DNA of 36,128 nucleotides from Gammaproteobacteria bacterium. GTDB taxonomy: Bacteria; Pseudomonadota; Gammaproteobacteria; SZUA-152. This document shows, piece by piece, positions 6,300-15,515 of the stretch (positions are counted from its first letter, which is position 1; every line of letters begins with the position of its first letter). The translations under genes and the position numbers were made by a program. The stretch spans positions 1-36,128 of the forward strand of contig JAKIUN010000039.1 of assembly GCA_021647505.1 (NCBI GenBank), in the 5' to 3' direction. The notes under the pieces were generated by a model. That model saw nothing but the letters and a program-made list of their open reading frames with translations, searched no databases and was not told where the DNA came from.

Positions 6300-7243
6300 A
6301 AGCCCCCCCCACCTGTCGTCGGGGTACGGGCAGGTGGCAACAGGTTTATCGGTGGTGCGAAACCGCTGCCCTGCGTCGTTTTTTGCCGGCCTGCATTACT
6401 TGCCGCCTCCGCCTTGCGTTTACCGGCCAGAGACTCCTCCAATTGTTCAATGCGATTGGCGCGCCGAGCAATGGCATCGGACTGGACAATGATGTTGATA
6501 CGACGATTTTTCTGCCGGCCTTCTGCGGTCTGGTTGCTGACAATGGGCTTGTACTCGGCATAGCCAATCGCCGACAGATGTTTGGGCGGAATACCGGACT
6601 GGGTAAACAGGTGCACCACACTGGCGGCGCGCGCTGCCGACAACTCCCAGTTAGATGGGTAGGTCGGAGTGCGGATGGGCACATTATCGGTAAACCCTTC
6701 CACCTGAATATAATTGGGAAACTCCGCCAGTATCCCGGCAATCTTTTCCAGCACCGGACGCGCCTGCCGCGACAGCCCCGCACTGCCACTCTTGAATAAA
6801 ATACTCGATTTAATCTCTATCTCTACCCACAGATCATTGTTTTTCACCCGGATCAAATCCTCATCGATCAGCGGCGCAAGACTGCGTCCGACCTGATCCG
6901 ATATCCTGCTCAGATTAAGACGATCCTCTTCGCTGGGCTGCGGCCCGGACGGTGCATTAGGATACGGATTGTTGCGGCTGATAGGGTTCGTATCACGGGA
7001 CATCATGTCACGTTCCAATATCGGTGGCCGTAGGGGGCTGGAAAGCTTTATCGGCAACCCGGCACGGGTCGGGTCGAAGGCGGCGGAAATGGAATCGGAC
7101 AATACCCGATACTTGCCTTCGTTGACCGCAGAAATGGAATACATAACAACAAAAAAGGCGAACAGCAGGGTAATGAAGTCGGCATAGGATACCAGCCAGC
7201 GTTCATGATTTTCGTGTTCTTCCGGTTTTTTTCTGCGCGCCAT
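6296..7243 (-). CDS. motD: Flagellar stator protein MotD (MotB family)
   Basis: 315 residues. A single membrane helix at about 15-40 carries the ion-binding Asp in S-Y-A-D-F-I-T-L-L-F-A-F. A linker follows, and then an OmpA-like peptidoglycan-binding domain (about 150-260) with V-E-G-F-T-D-N-V-P-I, N-W-E-L-S-A-A-R-A and G-Y-A-E-Y-K-P-I-V. Seven basic, acidic and polar residues before the helix keep the N-terminus inside. It forms the stator with MotC, anchored to the murein. A 21-base gap separates it from motC. I cannot tell H+ from Na+ use from the sequence. Confidence 0.93.
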   Translation of the reverse strand: MARRKKPEEHENHERWLVSYADFITLLFAFFVVMYSISAVNEGKYRVLSDSISAAFDPTRAGLPIKLSSPLRPPILERDMMSRDTNPISRNNPYPNAPSGPQPSEEDRLNLSRISDQVGRSLAPLIDEDLIRVKNNDLWVEIEIKSSILFKSGSAGLSRQARPVLEKIAGILAEFPNYIQVEGFTDNVPIRTPTYPSNWELSAARAASVVHLFTQSGIPPKHLSAIGYAEYKPIVSNQTAEGRQKNRRINIIVQSDAIARRANRIEQLEESLAGKRKAEAASNAGRQKTTQGSGFAPPINLLPPARTPTTGGGGL

Positions 7244-7264
7244 GACTATCTGCAGCCCCTATGC

Positions 7265-8005
7265 CTAATCAATAAAGCCCTGCAATTTACTTTCGATATT
7301 GCGCGGGTTCTCGCCCTCGGCAATAGAGATCACGCCCTCGATCATCATTTCGTGCATCTGCGACTGGGCATGCACCAAGGCTTTGAGCTTGCCGGCAATA
7401 GGCAGAAATAACAGGTTGGCCAAACCAATGCCATAGATGGTGGCGACAAAGGCGACGGCGATACCACTGCCCAGCTTGGATGGATCGGCGAGGTTCTGCA
7501 TCACATGAATCAGGCCCATAACCGCACCAATAATACCGATGGTCGGGCTGTATCCACCCATGCTCTCGAACACCTTGGCCGCCTGTACGCCGAGGTGTTC
7601 CTTGGCATCCAGTTCCACTTCCATGACCCGACGGATCACTTCCGGTTCGCTGCCATCGACCAGCAGTTGCAAGCCTTTTTGGGCGAAGGTATCGGCCTCA
7701 TTTTCGGCAATGTCCTCCAGCCCCAGCAGGCCTTCCTTGCGGGCAATATTGCTCCACTCGAGAATCTTGGCAATCGCCTCCTGACCTTGCAGCTTGGGCG
7801 GGACAAAGACCCACAGAGCCATTTTCAGTGAACTCATGAACACCCGCAGCGGCGACTGAATCATCACCGCGCCCACCGTACCGCCCATAACAATCAACAT
7901 CGCCGGGCCGTTGATCAGCGAGGTGACATGACCACCTTCCAGGATCTGGCCGCCGAGAATGGCGCCAAAACCAATGATCAAACCAAGCAGTGTCAGGATA
8001 TCCAT
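7265..8005 (-). CDS. motC: Flagellar stator protein MotC (MotA/PomA family)
   Basis: The 246-residue length is normal for the short MotA class (MotC/PomA). Four membrane segments are visible: about 5-22, 32-50, 150-172 and 182-203. The large cytoplasmic loop between the second and third should contact FliG. The third helix contains G-G-Y-S-P-T-I-G-I-I-G-A-V-M-G-L with the conserved Pro, and the fourth begins G-I-A-V-A-F-V-A-T-I-Y-G-I-G. It conducts ions with MotD to drive the rotor. Its place between cheB and motD is as in Pseudomonas. Confidence 0.93.
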   Translation of the reverse strand: MDILTLLGLIIGFGAILGGQILEGGHVTSLINGPAMLIVMGGTVGAVMIQSPLRVFMSSLKMALWVFVPPKLQGQEAIAKILEWSNIARKEGLLGLEDIAENEADTFAQKGLQLLVDGSEPEVIRRVMEVELDAKEHLGVQAAKVFESMGGYSPTIGIIGAVMGLIHVMQNLADPSKLGSGIAVAFVATIYGIGLANLLFLPIAGKLKALVHAQSQMHEMMIEGVISIAEGENPRNIESKLQGFID

Positions 8006-8027
8006 AATGAGTGTTAACAGACCCTGG

Positions 8028-9152
8028 TTATTTTATCCGCGCCAAGGCATTGCCGATCTTTTCCAACGGCAGCACCTGTTCGGTAATGCCGGCCTCGACG
8101 ACAGCCGCCGGCATGCCGTAGACCACCGACGTCGCCTCATCCTGGGCCCAGATTTTTGCACCGCCCTGTTTCATCAGCCTGGCACCTTCACGGCCGTCGG
8201 CACCCATGCCGGTCAATACCACGGCGAGTGTCTGCCCCGCCATCTGTTCGGCAATGGAGCTGAATGTCACATCGACACTGGGTTTGTAATTTTGCCCCGG
8301 CTCAGGCTCGGTAATTCTGATACGCATCTGTCCTACCCTGCCTTCTAACGTCATTTGTTTACCTCCGGGCGCCAGCAGCGCCAGTCCCGCTTCCAGTCGG
8401 TCACCATCCGCCGCTTCACGGACGCGGATGGCACAGGATTTATCGAGGCGCTGCGAAAAAGCCTTGGTGAAACTGCCCGGCATGTGTTGAATCAGCAAAA
8501 TCGGCACCGGGAAGTTTTGCGGCAATTCCGACAGCACTTTTTGTAAGGCCACCGGACCACCGGTCGAGGTACCAATGGCGACCAGCTTGATCCGCCCAGG
8601 AGCTAATTCACCACCGGGCACCGCCCGCCTGTCCGTCACGCCTGCGGAAGATTTTGCCAATACAGCCGTTGCAGTCTGCACACCCGCTGAGAACAACGGG
8701 TTCGTTACAGCAGTAGATACCGATGCTGCCGGCATCTGCCGCGGACGTGGCAACCGCCGGCTGCCCACCGCCCGAACCCGCTCACACAGTACACGGCAGG
8801 CCTCTTCGCGATCACGCGAAATATCTTCAAAACGTTTCGGTAGAAAATCGGCAGCACCCGCCTCCAGCGCATCCAGTGTGGCCTGGGCGCCCTCGGTGGT
8901 CAGGGAGGAAAACATCAGAATGCCTGTGGGCCGGCTGGCCATGATTTTTCGCGTTGCGGTGATACCATCCATAATCGGCATTTCCACATCCATGGTAATA
9001 ATATCGGGCCGCAAACGGTTGGCCATCTGCACCGCCTGCTCGCCGTTCTCCGCACTGCCGATTACCTTGATCTGCGGATCTGACTCCAGCATTTCGGTGA
9101 CGCGTCGACGAAAGAATCGCGAATCATCCACCACCAGGACGCGGATGGACAT
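8028..9152 (-). CDS. cheB: Chemotaxis methylesterase CheB (flagellar cluster)
   Basis: 374 residues. The receiver domain (1-120) has acidic pair D9/D10 and phospho-acceptor D55 in I-T-M-D-V-E-M-P. An Ala/Pro-rich linker of about 60 residues follows. The esterase domain (about 190-372) contains the nucleophile Ser in G-T-S-T-G-G-P, the His in L-L-I-Q-H-M-P and the Asp in T-G-M-G-A-D-G. Phosphorylation by CheA activates removal of methyl groups from receptor glutamates. The reading frame ends in L-A-R-I-K. It follows cheA with an 11-base gap. No cheR accompanies this cluster. Confidence 0.95.
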   Translation of the reverse strand: MSIRVLVVDDSRFFRRRVTEMLESDPQIKVIGSAENGEQAVQMANRLRPDIITMDVEMPIMDGITATRKIMASRPTGILMFSSLTTEGAQATLDALEAGAADFLPKRFEDISRDREEACRVLCERVRAVGSRRLPRPRQMPAASVSTAVTNPLFSAGVQTATAVLAKSSAGVTDRRAVPGGELAPGRIKLVAIGTSTGGPVALQKVLSELPQNFPVPILLIQHMPGSFTKAFSQRLDKSCAIRVREAADGDRLEAGLALLAPGGKQMTLEGRVGQMRIRITEPEPGQNYKPSVDVTFSSIAEQMAGQTLAVVLTGMGADGREGARLMKQGGAKIWAQDEATSVVYGMPAAVVEAGITEQVLPLEKIGNALARIK

Positions 9153-9163
9153 GGTGGCCCGCC

Positions 9164-11206
9164 CTATATGCGGCGGACGTATCTCTGCATCAACCCCGGG
9201 ATATCGAGTATCAGCGAGATGCGCCCGTCGCCTGTAATCGTCGCACCGGCCAATCCTTTCATACCGTGCAGCAAGGCCCCAAGGGGTTTGATAACCACTT
9301 CTTCCTGACCGATCAGTTGGTCGACAACGAAACCAACACGCTGGGCGCCGATACTGACCACCACCACGTGCCCTTCCTTTGGCAGCTCTTCGTAAGAGGC
9401 GCCAGCGACCAGCCAGCGACGCAGATAAAACAGCGGCAGGGCCTTATCGCGCACCACCACCACCAGCTGGCCGTCAACGATATTGGTGCGGGTCAGGTCG
9501 AGATGGAAGATTTCATTCACACTGGCCAACGGCAGGGCGAATATCTGATCCTCAAGCATAACCATGAGTGTTGGCATGATGGCCAGTGTCAGCGGCACCT
9601 GAATATTGATAATACTGCCACGACCCAGCTCTGAATCGATCACTACGGTACCGTTCAATTGCTCGATGCGGGTCTTGACCACATCCATGCCCACACCACG
9701 CCCGGAGACATCGGAAATTTCCACTTTGGTGGAAAAACCGGGGGCAAAAATCAGGTTGTAACAATCACGATCTTCCAGACGGGCGGCGGCGTCCTCATCC
9801 ATCAGGCCTTTGATCACGGCCGCCTTGCGCAATGCATCGGGATCCATACCCTTGCCATCATCCTGGATCGTCAGGGTGATATGATCGCCCTCTTGTTCGG
9901 CACTCAGAATCACCGAGCCGGCACGTGGTTTGCCGGCCTTAACACGCTCTTCCGGCAATTCGATACCGTGATCGACGGCATTGCGCACCAGATGCACCAA
10001 TGGATCGGCCAGCGCCTCCACCAGATTCTTGTCCAGGTCGGTTTCTTCACCCTGCATTTCCAGGCTGACTTCTTTTTTCAGGCTACGCGCCAGATCCCGC
10101 ACCACGCGTGGAAAACGGCCAAAGACTTTTTTGATCGGCTGCATGCGGGTCTTCATCACCGCCGATTGCAGGTCGGCCGTCACCACATCCAGGTTGCCAA
10201 CCACCTTGCTCAGCTCTTCATTTTGTGTGGTCAGTTCCAGTGTCGCCATGCGGTTACGCACCAATACCAGCTCACCCACCAGGTTCATGATGTCATCGAG
10301 ACGCTTGGTATCCACCCGCACTGTGGTTTCGGCCGTGGCAGATTCCTTGGCGGCCGTTTTCGCCTTGGCCTTTGCTGCAGGCTTATTTTCTTTAGTAGGT
10401 TTGCTTTCCGTAGCCGCTGCGGGTTTGTTTTCCGCCGCAGGTTTGGTTTCTGTCTTTTGCGACGCCGTCTCGGCGACGGCCTTGTCGGCCGCCGACACAC
10501 CCGCAGGCTTGCCTGCGCCATGCAGCTGATCCAGCAGGGCCTCGAATTCATCTTCACTGATCTCTTCACCAGCCGGTACTGGAGGAATTGGCAGTGGCGC
10601 TTTCGCCGCAGACGATCCGTCAGCCGTGGTACCCGCGGGTTTGTCACCCGGCACACCGCTGTGCTTACCTTCACCATGCAGTTGGTCCAGCAAGGCATCG
10701 AATTCTTCCTCACTGATTTCTTCACTGCCACCCACCACCGCAGGTACTGCTACATCAGCGGATTCGAGCAACTGATCAAAGGCTTCATCCGCCGCATCAG
10801 GCGCAGCGCTTGCGACCTCCCCTTTGAGCAGATTTTCGAGACCCAACAACATACCGGCCTCGGCATGCTCCGGTTCCTGCCCTCCACGCAGGGTGTCAAA
10901 CTGTGTATTCAACACATCCAGCACCGGCAGCATGATATCCATCAGCTGCGAATTGACACTCAACTCATCGTTACGCAGGGCGTTGAAGACATCTTCGGCA
11001 CGGTGGCAAAGACCCACCATCGCATCGAGACTGAGAAAACTGGCACCGCCCTTGATGGTGTGAAAACCACGGAACACGGCATTCAGCAATTCCTTGTCAT
11101 CGGGACGCAGCTCAAGATCGACCAGCTGCTCGTTGAGTAATTCGAGGATCTCTCCGGCCTCAACCAGAAAGTCCTGTAAGAGTTCTTCGTCGTCATCAAA
11201 CGCCAT
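9164..11206 (-). CDS. cheA: Chemotaxis histidine kinase CheA (flagellar cluster)
   Basis: 680 residues. The HPt domain carries the phosphorylated H49 in G-F-H-T-I-K-G-G. A linker (about 105-290) has no classical P2 domain but holds two copies of a helix of the form E-E-I-S-(E/D)-(E/D)-E-F-(D/E)-A-L-L-D-Q-L-H-G at about 158-175 and 211-228, a weaker version upstream, and then a Lys/Ala-rich stretch. The P3 dimerisation helix pair starts V-D-T-K-R-L-D-D-I-M-N-L-V-G-E-L. P4 has the N box (L-V-H-L-V-R-N-A-V-D-H-G), D-D-G-K-G-M-D and G-R-G-V-G-M-D-V-V-K. The CheW-like P5 fills about 540-680. It phosphorylates CheY and CheB in response to receptors. Confidence 0.95.
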   Translation of the reverse strand: MAFDDDEELLQDFLVEAGEILELLNEQLVDLELRPDDKELLNAVFRGFHTIKGGASFLSLDAMVGLCHRAEDVFNALRNDELSVNSQLMDIMLPVLDVLNTQFDTLRGGQEPEHAEAGMLLGLENLLKGEVASAAPDAADEAFDQLLESADVAVPAVVGGSEEISEEEFDALLDQLHGEGKHSGVPGDKPAGTTADGSSAAKAPLPIPPVPAGEEISEDEFEALLDQLHGAGKPAGVSAADKAVAETASQKTETKPAAENKPAAATESKPTKENKPAAKAKAKTAAKESATAETTVRVDTKRLDDIMNLVGELVLVRNRMATLELTTQNEELSKVVGNLDVVTADLQSAVMKTRMQPIKKVFGRFPRVVRDLARSLKKEVSLEMQGEETDLDKNLVEALADPLVHLVRNAVDHGIELPEERVKAGKPRAGSVILSAEQEGDHITLTIQDDGKGMDPDALRKAAVIKGLMDEDAAARLEDRDCYNLIFAPGFSTKVEISDVSGRGVGMDVVKTRIEQLNGTVVIDSELGRGSIINIQVPLTLAIMPTLMVMLEDQIFALPLASVNEIFHLDLTRTNIVDGQLVVVVRDKALPLFYLRRWLVAGASYEELPKEGHVVVVSIGAQRVGFVVDQLIGQEEVVIKPLGALLHGMKGLAGATITGDGRISLILDIPGLMQRYVRRI

Positions 11207-11215
11207 GATCGTTCC

Positions 11216-11983
11216 TCAGAAGCCCAGGCTCGATAGCAAGTCATCCACTTCGTCCTGGCCAGACACCAGATCACTCTTGCCCACACCCGGGATTGCCGGG
11301 CCTGCGGCTTCGATATCGGGCTTTTTGTCTTTACCCGTATCCTTTTCTTCCGTACCTGAAAACTTTGTTCCGGTGATGCGCACCAACTCCACCAGGTTGC
11401 CTTCCACCTCTTCCACCAGCTCGATAACGCGGCTGATGATCTGTCCGGTGAGATCCTGGAAATCCTGCGCCATCATGATTTCATTGAGACCGTCACGAAT
11501 CTCGGAAGTATCCTGTTCGGCATCGGTGAAAAAGGCCTCCAGCTCGGTACTCAGGGCACGAAACTGGTCAATACTCATTTCGCGGCGCTTGAAGTTCTGC
11601 CAGCTATTGCCCAGTTTGGCGATACGCTCAGACAGCTGGTCGCATTTGGGCAGGGTCTTTTCCACCGCGCTCAGAGAACGATCGGCGGATTTCTGTGTCA
11701 GGGTGATCACATGCCGCAAACGGGCACGCGCATCGGGAATCTCGTCTTCGGTCAGCGCATCGAGACGGGTTTCCTGGCTAAAGGAATTCAATGAATCGTG
11801 TAGTTGACGGGTCATCTTGCCAACTTCGTGATAGATGCCCTCTTCGCGAGCCGTGTTGATGAGGCTCAGCAGATTCGTGACCTGTGCTTCATTGCCGGCC
11901 TGCATCTCACGCACCAGCGCTTCGGCATGGGCAAGAACGTCTTCACTGACATCGGTATTGACTGCAACTGTTTCTGTAGACAT
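11216..11983 (-). CDS. cheZ: CheY-P phosphatase CheZ
   Basis: 255 residues, mostly helical, forming the long four-helix-bundle dimer typical of CheZ. The catalytic region reads M-M-A-Q-D-F-Q-D-L-T-G-Q-I-I with the Gln that orients water. A flexible, Lys/Gly/Pro-rich linker leads to the C-terminal CheY-binding helix D-E-V-D-D-L-L-S-S-L-G-F. It removes phosphate from CheY to end the signal. It begins 3 bases after cheY and ends 9 bases before cheA. Confidence 0.94.
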   Translation of the reverse strand: MSTETVAVNTDVSEDVLAHAEALVREMQAGNEAQVTNLLSLINTAREEGIYHEVGKMTRQLHDSLNSFSQETRLDALTEDEIPDARARLRHVITLTQKSADRSLSAVEKTLPKCDQLSERIAKLGNSWQNFKRREMSIDQFRALSTELEAFFTDAEQDTSEIRDGLNEIMMAQDFQDLTGQIISRVIELVEEVEGNLVELVRITGTKFSGTEEKDTGKDKKPDIEAAGPAIPGVGKSDLVSGQDEVDDLLSSLGF

Positions 11984-11986
11984 GTC

Positions 11987-12379
11987 TCAGCCCCCCCCAT
12001 CAACGCGCTCGAAAATCTTGTCAATCTTTTCTTTCAGTGTCTGCGCCGTGAAGGGCTTGACGATATAACCATTGACACCCGCCTGGGCCGCCTCGATGAT
12101 CTGTTCGCGTTTCTGCTCCGCCGTCACCATCAGCACCGGCAGACCGGCCAGCTCGGCATCGGCCCTGACTTCCTTCAACAGATCGATGCCCTGCATGCCG
12201 GGCATATTCCAGTCGGTGACGAGAAAATCAAAACCACCAGCCTTCAATATGGGTAATGCCGTGAGGCCGTCATCGGCCTCCTGGGTATTGGAAAAACCCA
12301 GATCACGGAGCAAATTTTTGATAATCCGCCGCATCGTGGAAAAATCGTCCACAATGAGGATTTTCATGTTCTTGTCCAA
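11987..12379 (-). CDS. cheY: Chemotaxis response regulator CheY (flagellar switch-binding)
   Basis: 130 residues, a single receiver domain. It contains [14 protein letters not shown], the phospho-acceptor Asp in L-V-T-D-W-N-M-P, the switch Thr in M-V-T-A-E and the conserved Lys in V-K-P-F. The F-S-T-M-R-R-I signature is typical of the FliM-binding flagellar CheY next to cheZ. The start used is TTG at 12379 with GGAGG just upstream; an ATG four codons later lies too far from this ribosome-binding site. Phospho-CheY binds FliM and FliN at the motor. Confidence 0.95.
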   Translation of the reverse strand: MDKNMKILIVDDFSTMRRIIKNLLRDLGFSNTQEADDGLTALPILKAGGFDFLVTDWNMPGMQGIDLLKEVRADAELAGLPVLMVTAEQKREQIIEAAQAGVNGYIVKPFTAQTLKEKIDKIFERVDGGG

Positions 12380-12448
12380 GGGGGCCTCCGCTCCTACTAA
12401 TACTGTTAGTTGTATGACTGTCGACCGTTGCCGGCATTGCCGTGGCGC

Positions 12449-13189
12449 TCAGTCATCATTCCGTGTCCAGTGATTCATGCGTGACTGCAAACGGATCACG
12501 GCCTGGCTGTGAATCTGACAAATACGCGATTCACTGACACCGAGGATGGAACCGATCTCGCGCAGGTTCAGTTCTTCGTCGTAATACAGGGTCATCACCA
12601 GGCGTTCACGCTCCGGCAGGCCGGCAATGGCATCGGCCAGGCTGCGTTTGAAGTCTGCCGACTGCAGCCCTTCTAGCGGCCCCTGCATGCGCTGGCTCAA
12701 GCCCTCAGGGACACCCTGTGATTCCACATTCAGTTCGTCATAGCTAAACACGCGATGGCCGCTGGCATCCTGCAACAACCGGTGATATTCCGGCAGGCTG
12801 ACACCCAGGCCTTCGGCGATCTCCTGATCACGCGCATCGCGGCCGGTGCGGTTTTCTATGTCCTTCACCACCTCGGCCACCATGCGGGCCTTGCGATGCA
12901 CGGAACGTGGCGCCCAATCGTTCTTGCGGATCTCGTCCAGCATGGCGCCGCGAATACGAATACGGGCGTAGGTCTGGAAGCTGGCGCCCTGTGAGGCATC
13001 ATAGTTGCGTAACGATTCCAGCAGACCGATCATACCGGCCTGTATCAGATCATCCTGCTGCACGCTGGGCGGCAATCGCGACATCAGATGGTAGGCAATA
13101 CGCTTTACCAGGGGTGCATGCTGCGCAATCTCATCATTGATGTTCTGGTCGAAGGCCTGTGCCTCCGCGTACATTGCCGCTCCGCTCAT
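12449..13189 (-). CDS. fliA: Flagellar sigma factor FliA (sigma-28)
   Basis: 246 residues. Region 2 has L-V-K-R-I-A-Y-H-L-M, D-L-I-Q-A-G-M-I-G-L-L-E-S-L and F-Q-T-Y-A-R-I-R-I-R-G-A-M-L-D-E-I-R. Region 3 contains R-D-A-R-D-Q-E-I-A-E-G-L-G-V-S. Region 4 ends with L-R-E-I-G-S-I-L-G-V-S-E-S-R-I-C-Q-I-H-S-Q-A. It directs late flagellar and chemotaxis transcription from TAAA-N15-GCCGATAA-type promoters, one of which is visible in this window at 35309-35335. It follows flhG with a 46-base spacer that carries a short repeat of CAGTAACTTAA. Confidence 0.96.
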   Translation of the reverse strand: MSGAAMYAEAQAFDQNINDEIAQHAPLVKRIAYHLMSRLPPSVQQDDLIQAGMIGLLESLRNYDASQGASFQTYARIRIRGAMLDEIRKNDWAPRSVHRKARMVAEVVKDIENRTGRDARDQEIAEGLGVSLPEYHRLLQDASGHRVFSYDELNVESQGVPEGLSQRMQGPLEGLQSADFKRSLADAIAGLPERERLVMTLYYDEELNLREIGSILGVSESRICQIHSQAVIRLQSRMNHWTRNDD

Positions 13190-13235
13190 GACGACGCTCC
13201 TTAAATGGTTACCGGCTTTAAGTTACTGGCTTAAG

Positions 13236-14108
13236 TTACTGGCCTAGGTTTTGCTGACTGGCCATGATCAGCTGTTCAACGAAAAACTCGAGCTGCCCGC
13301 CAGCCGATGCCGGTACGGGCCAACTATCGGCTTTACTGGCCAACTTCTTAAATGCCAGTGCCGACTTGCTTCTGGGATAGGCGTCCACCACCGCGCGCTG
13401 TTTCTGTACTGCCTTGCGCAGATACTCGTCCTCGGGAACCACACCCATGAAGTCCAACGCCACGTCCAGATAACGATCCGTGACTTTGAGAATTTTGTTG
13501 TAGAGTGCCCGCCCGTCCTGCACGCTCTGCACCCGGTTGGTGAGCACGCGGATGCGGCAGATGCCATATTCACGGTTGAGCAGTTTGATCAGTGCGTAGG
13601 CATCGGTGATGGAGGCCGGTTCGTCGCAGACCACCACAATCACCTCCTGTGCCGCCCGCGAGAAGGTCACCACGTTATCGGAGATACCGGCAGCGGTGTC
13701 GATGAGCAGTACATCCGGGGTCACGCTCAGCTCACTGAAGGCGCTGATGATGCCGGCATGTTCCGCACTGCTCAGCCCGGCCATGTTCTGCAGGCCCGAG
13801 GAGGCCGGCACAATGCGCATACCCTGTGGCCCGGTGCAAATGACCTCTTCCAGAGTGCGCTCACCCTTCAACACATGGGACAAATCATAATGGGTGTGCA
13901 AGCCCAGCATCACGTCTACATTGGCCAGGCCCAGGTCGGCATCCAGCAACAGCACTTCCTTGCCCTGTGCGGTGAGGCTCAGCCCCAGATTGACCGTCAC
14001 GTTGGTCTTACCCACCCCACCCTTGCCGCTGGCGACGGTAATAACGCGTACCGGCCGGGGTGTGGTAATGCGGCGCAGACCGGCCGCCTGATCGAGTGCT
14101 TCAGCCAT
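13236..14108 (-). CDS. flhG: Flagellar number regulator FlhG (FleN), MinD-family ATPase
   Basis: About 290 residues from the ATG at 14108, which overlaps the 3' end of flhF by 8 bases; an ATG two codons upstream is an alternative. The frame stays open further upstream inside flhF, but the family start fits M-A-E-A-L-D-Q-A. It has the deviant Walker A S-G-K-G-G-V-G-K-T-N, L-L-L-D-A-D-L-G-L-A-N-V-D-V, and L-L-I-D-T-A-A-G-I-S. In Pseudomonas FleN restrains FleQ and keeps flagella to one; FlhG also stimulates the FlhF GTPase. The C-terminus is the usual amphipathic, membrane-targeting type region. Confidence 0.94.
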   Translation of the reverse strand: MAEALDQAAGLRRITTPRPVRVITVASGKGGVGKTNVTVNLGLSLTAQGKEVLLLDADLGLANVDVMLGLHTHYDLSHVLKGERTLEEVICTGPQGMRIVPASSGLQNMAGLSSAEHAGIISAFSELSVTPDVLLIDTAAGISDNVVTFSRAAQEVIVVVCDEPASITDAYALIKLLNREYGICRIRVLTNRVQSVQDGRALYNKILKVTDRYLDVALDFMGVVPEDEYLRKAVQKQRAVVDAYPRSKSALAFKKLASKADSWPVPASAGGQLEFFVEQLIMASQQNLGQ

Positions 14109-15459
14109 GAGCATTTGCCACCATCCCACTAAAAGCCAGATTAAGTGATTCCTGTTCCAGGCCCTGACTGGTCTGTTGCGCCACCAGTACTGCACGGTTG
14201 ACCAGGGTGTGGGCACGGGCAATATGAATATCTTCCGGTACCCGCTGGCCATCGCTCATATAGGCCACCGGCAGATTGTTCTCCATCACCGTGGAAAGCG
14301 TGCCGCCAAGGCTGGTGGTCTCGTCCATCTTGGTGAGGATGCAACCATCCAGGCGCACCTCCTTGAAGGCCTTTACTATCTCGCGCAAACCGGCACGATG
14401 GGTGTTAGTGGACAACACCAGATAGGTGCGGATAATCGACGCACTGCCGGTAATCATCGAAAACTGTTCGGACAGACGCACATCACGCTGGCTCATGCCG
14501 GCGGTATCGATAAGGATCAGTTCCTTGTCGACGAGCAGCTTCAGCGCCTCCGTCAATTCTTCGCGGGTATTGGCAATGCGCACCGGAATATTCAGAATGC
14601 GGCCATAAGTACGTAACTGTTCGTGAGCGGCGATTCGATAGCCGTCGGTGGTGATCAGCGCCACCTTGTCGCGACCGTGGCGCAGGGCATAGCGCGCCGC
14701 CAGCTTGGCGATGGTGGTGGTTTTGCCGACACCGGTGGCGCCCACTAAGGCCACCACACCCCCTCCATCGAGGCTGTCGGCGGTGTCCAGCGGCACACGG
14801 CTGGCCAGCCAGGCCAGGGCATGACGCCAGACGTTGTCGAAGTCGTCGTGGCCACTGCCCACCTCGTCGGCCACCTGTTGACACAGGGCCGGGCTCAGGC
14901 CCAGCTCTAGCAGGCAGCGGATCAGCTTGGCCTGTAAGGGGTTGCGATGTGACAGGTCGCTCCAGGCGAGGCTGGAGAGCTGTTGTTCGAGCAGGCCGCG
15001 CAGATCCTTGAGTTCGTTCTTCATCTGTTGCAGGATCGGATCCTGCGACCATTCCACCGCCGGCACCGGGCGCGCACTCGGTGTCGTGGCCTTGCGACGC
15101 GGCGGCTCGGCAGGTATTTCCGGGCATGGGATCTCGCTGTCACGCGGCGACTCGGCAGACGCTACATAGGCCTGACGCCCGCCAGCCGGGCGGCTGAGAC
15201 TGATGGTATCCTCGCTCAACAGATCCGCGACAGGTTCACTGGCCAATGCATCCTGTGTCGGGCCGGTGTCCAATAGGCCGTTGCGGGTCGCCGACTCCTC
15301 GGCAGCCAGCAGGGCCTCGTCATAGTCGATGGCGGCAACGATCTCGATGCCACCCACCACCTTCTGGTTGGAGAGAATCACCGCGTCGGCGCCGAGGGCC
15401 TCGCGCACCTGGCGAATCCCCGTCCGCATATCTTTGGCAAAAAAACGTTTGATCTTCAT
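14101..15459 (-). CDS. flhF: Flagellar placement GTPase FlhF (SRP-type)
   Basis: 452 residues. The N-terminal basic B-domain start K-I-K-R-F-F-A-K-D-M-R is followed by a variable Pro/Ala-rich stretch (about 90-150). The NG domain (about 180-445) contains G1 L-V-G-A-T-G-V-G-K-T-T-T, D-G-Y-R-I-A-A-H-E-Q-L, L-I-D-T-A-G-M-S-Q-R-D and the specificity motif T-K-M-D-E. FlhF marks the polar site of flagellar assembly and works with FlhG. It begins 56 bases after flhA. Confidence 0.95.
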   Translation of the reverse strand: MKIKRFFAKDMRTGIRQVREALGADAVILSNQKVVGGIEIVAAIDYDEALLAAEESATRNGLLDTGPTQDALASEPVADLLSEDTISLSRPAGGRQAYVASAESPRDSEIPCPEIPAEPPRRKATTPSARPVPAVEWSQDPILQQMKNELKDLRGLLEQQLSSLAWSDLSHRNPLQAKLIRCLLELGLSPALCQQVADEVGSGHDDFDNVWRHALAWLASRVPLDTADSLDGGGVVALVGATGVGKTTTIAKLAARYALRHGRDKVALITTDGYRIAAHEQLRTYGRILNIPVRIANTREELTEALKLLVDKELILIDTAGMSQRDVRLSEQFSMITGSASIIRTYLVLSTNTHRAGLREIVKAFKEVRLDGCILTKMDETTSLGGTLSTVMENNLPVAYMSDGQRVPEDIHIARAHTLVNRAVLVAQQTSQGLEQESLNLAFSGMVANAHG

Positions 15460-15515
15460 CAGTTCTCGCTACCTCGGTAACTCAGTCCGCCCGGAACGTC
15501 TCGGCGGCGGCTCGG

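Noticed and set aside
9659-11140. 493-codon plus-strand frame opposite cheA1
   Set aside because: The minus strand encodes an unmistakable CheA over the same span; the His-rich antisense translation has no recognisable domain.
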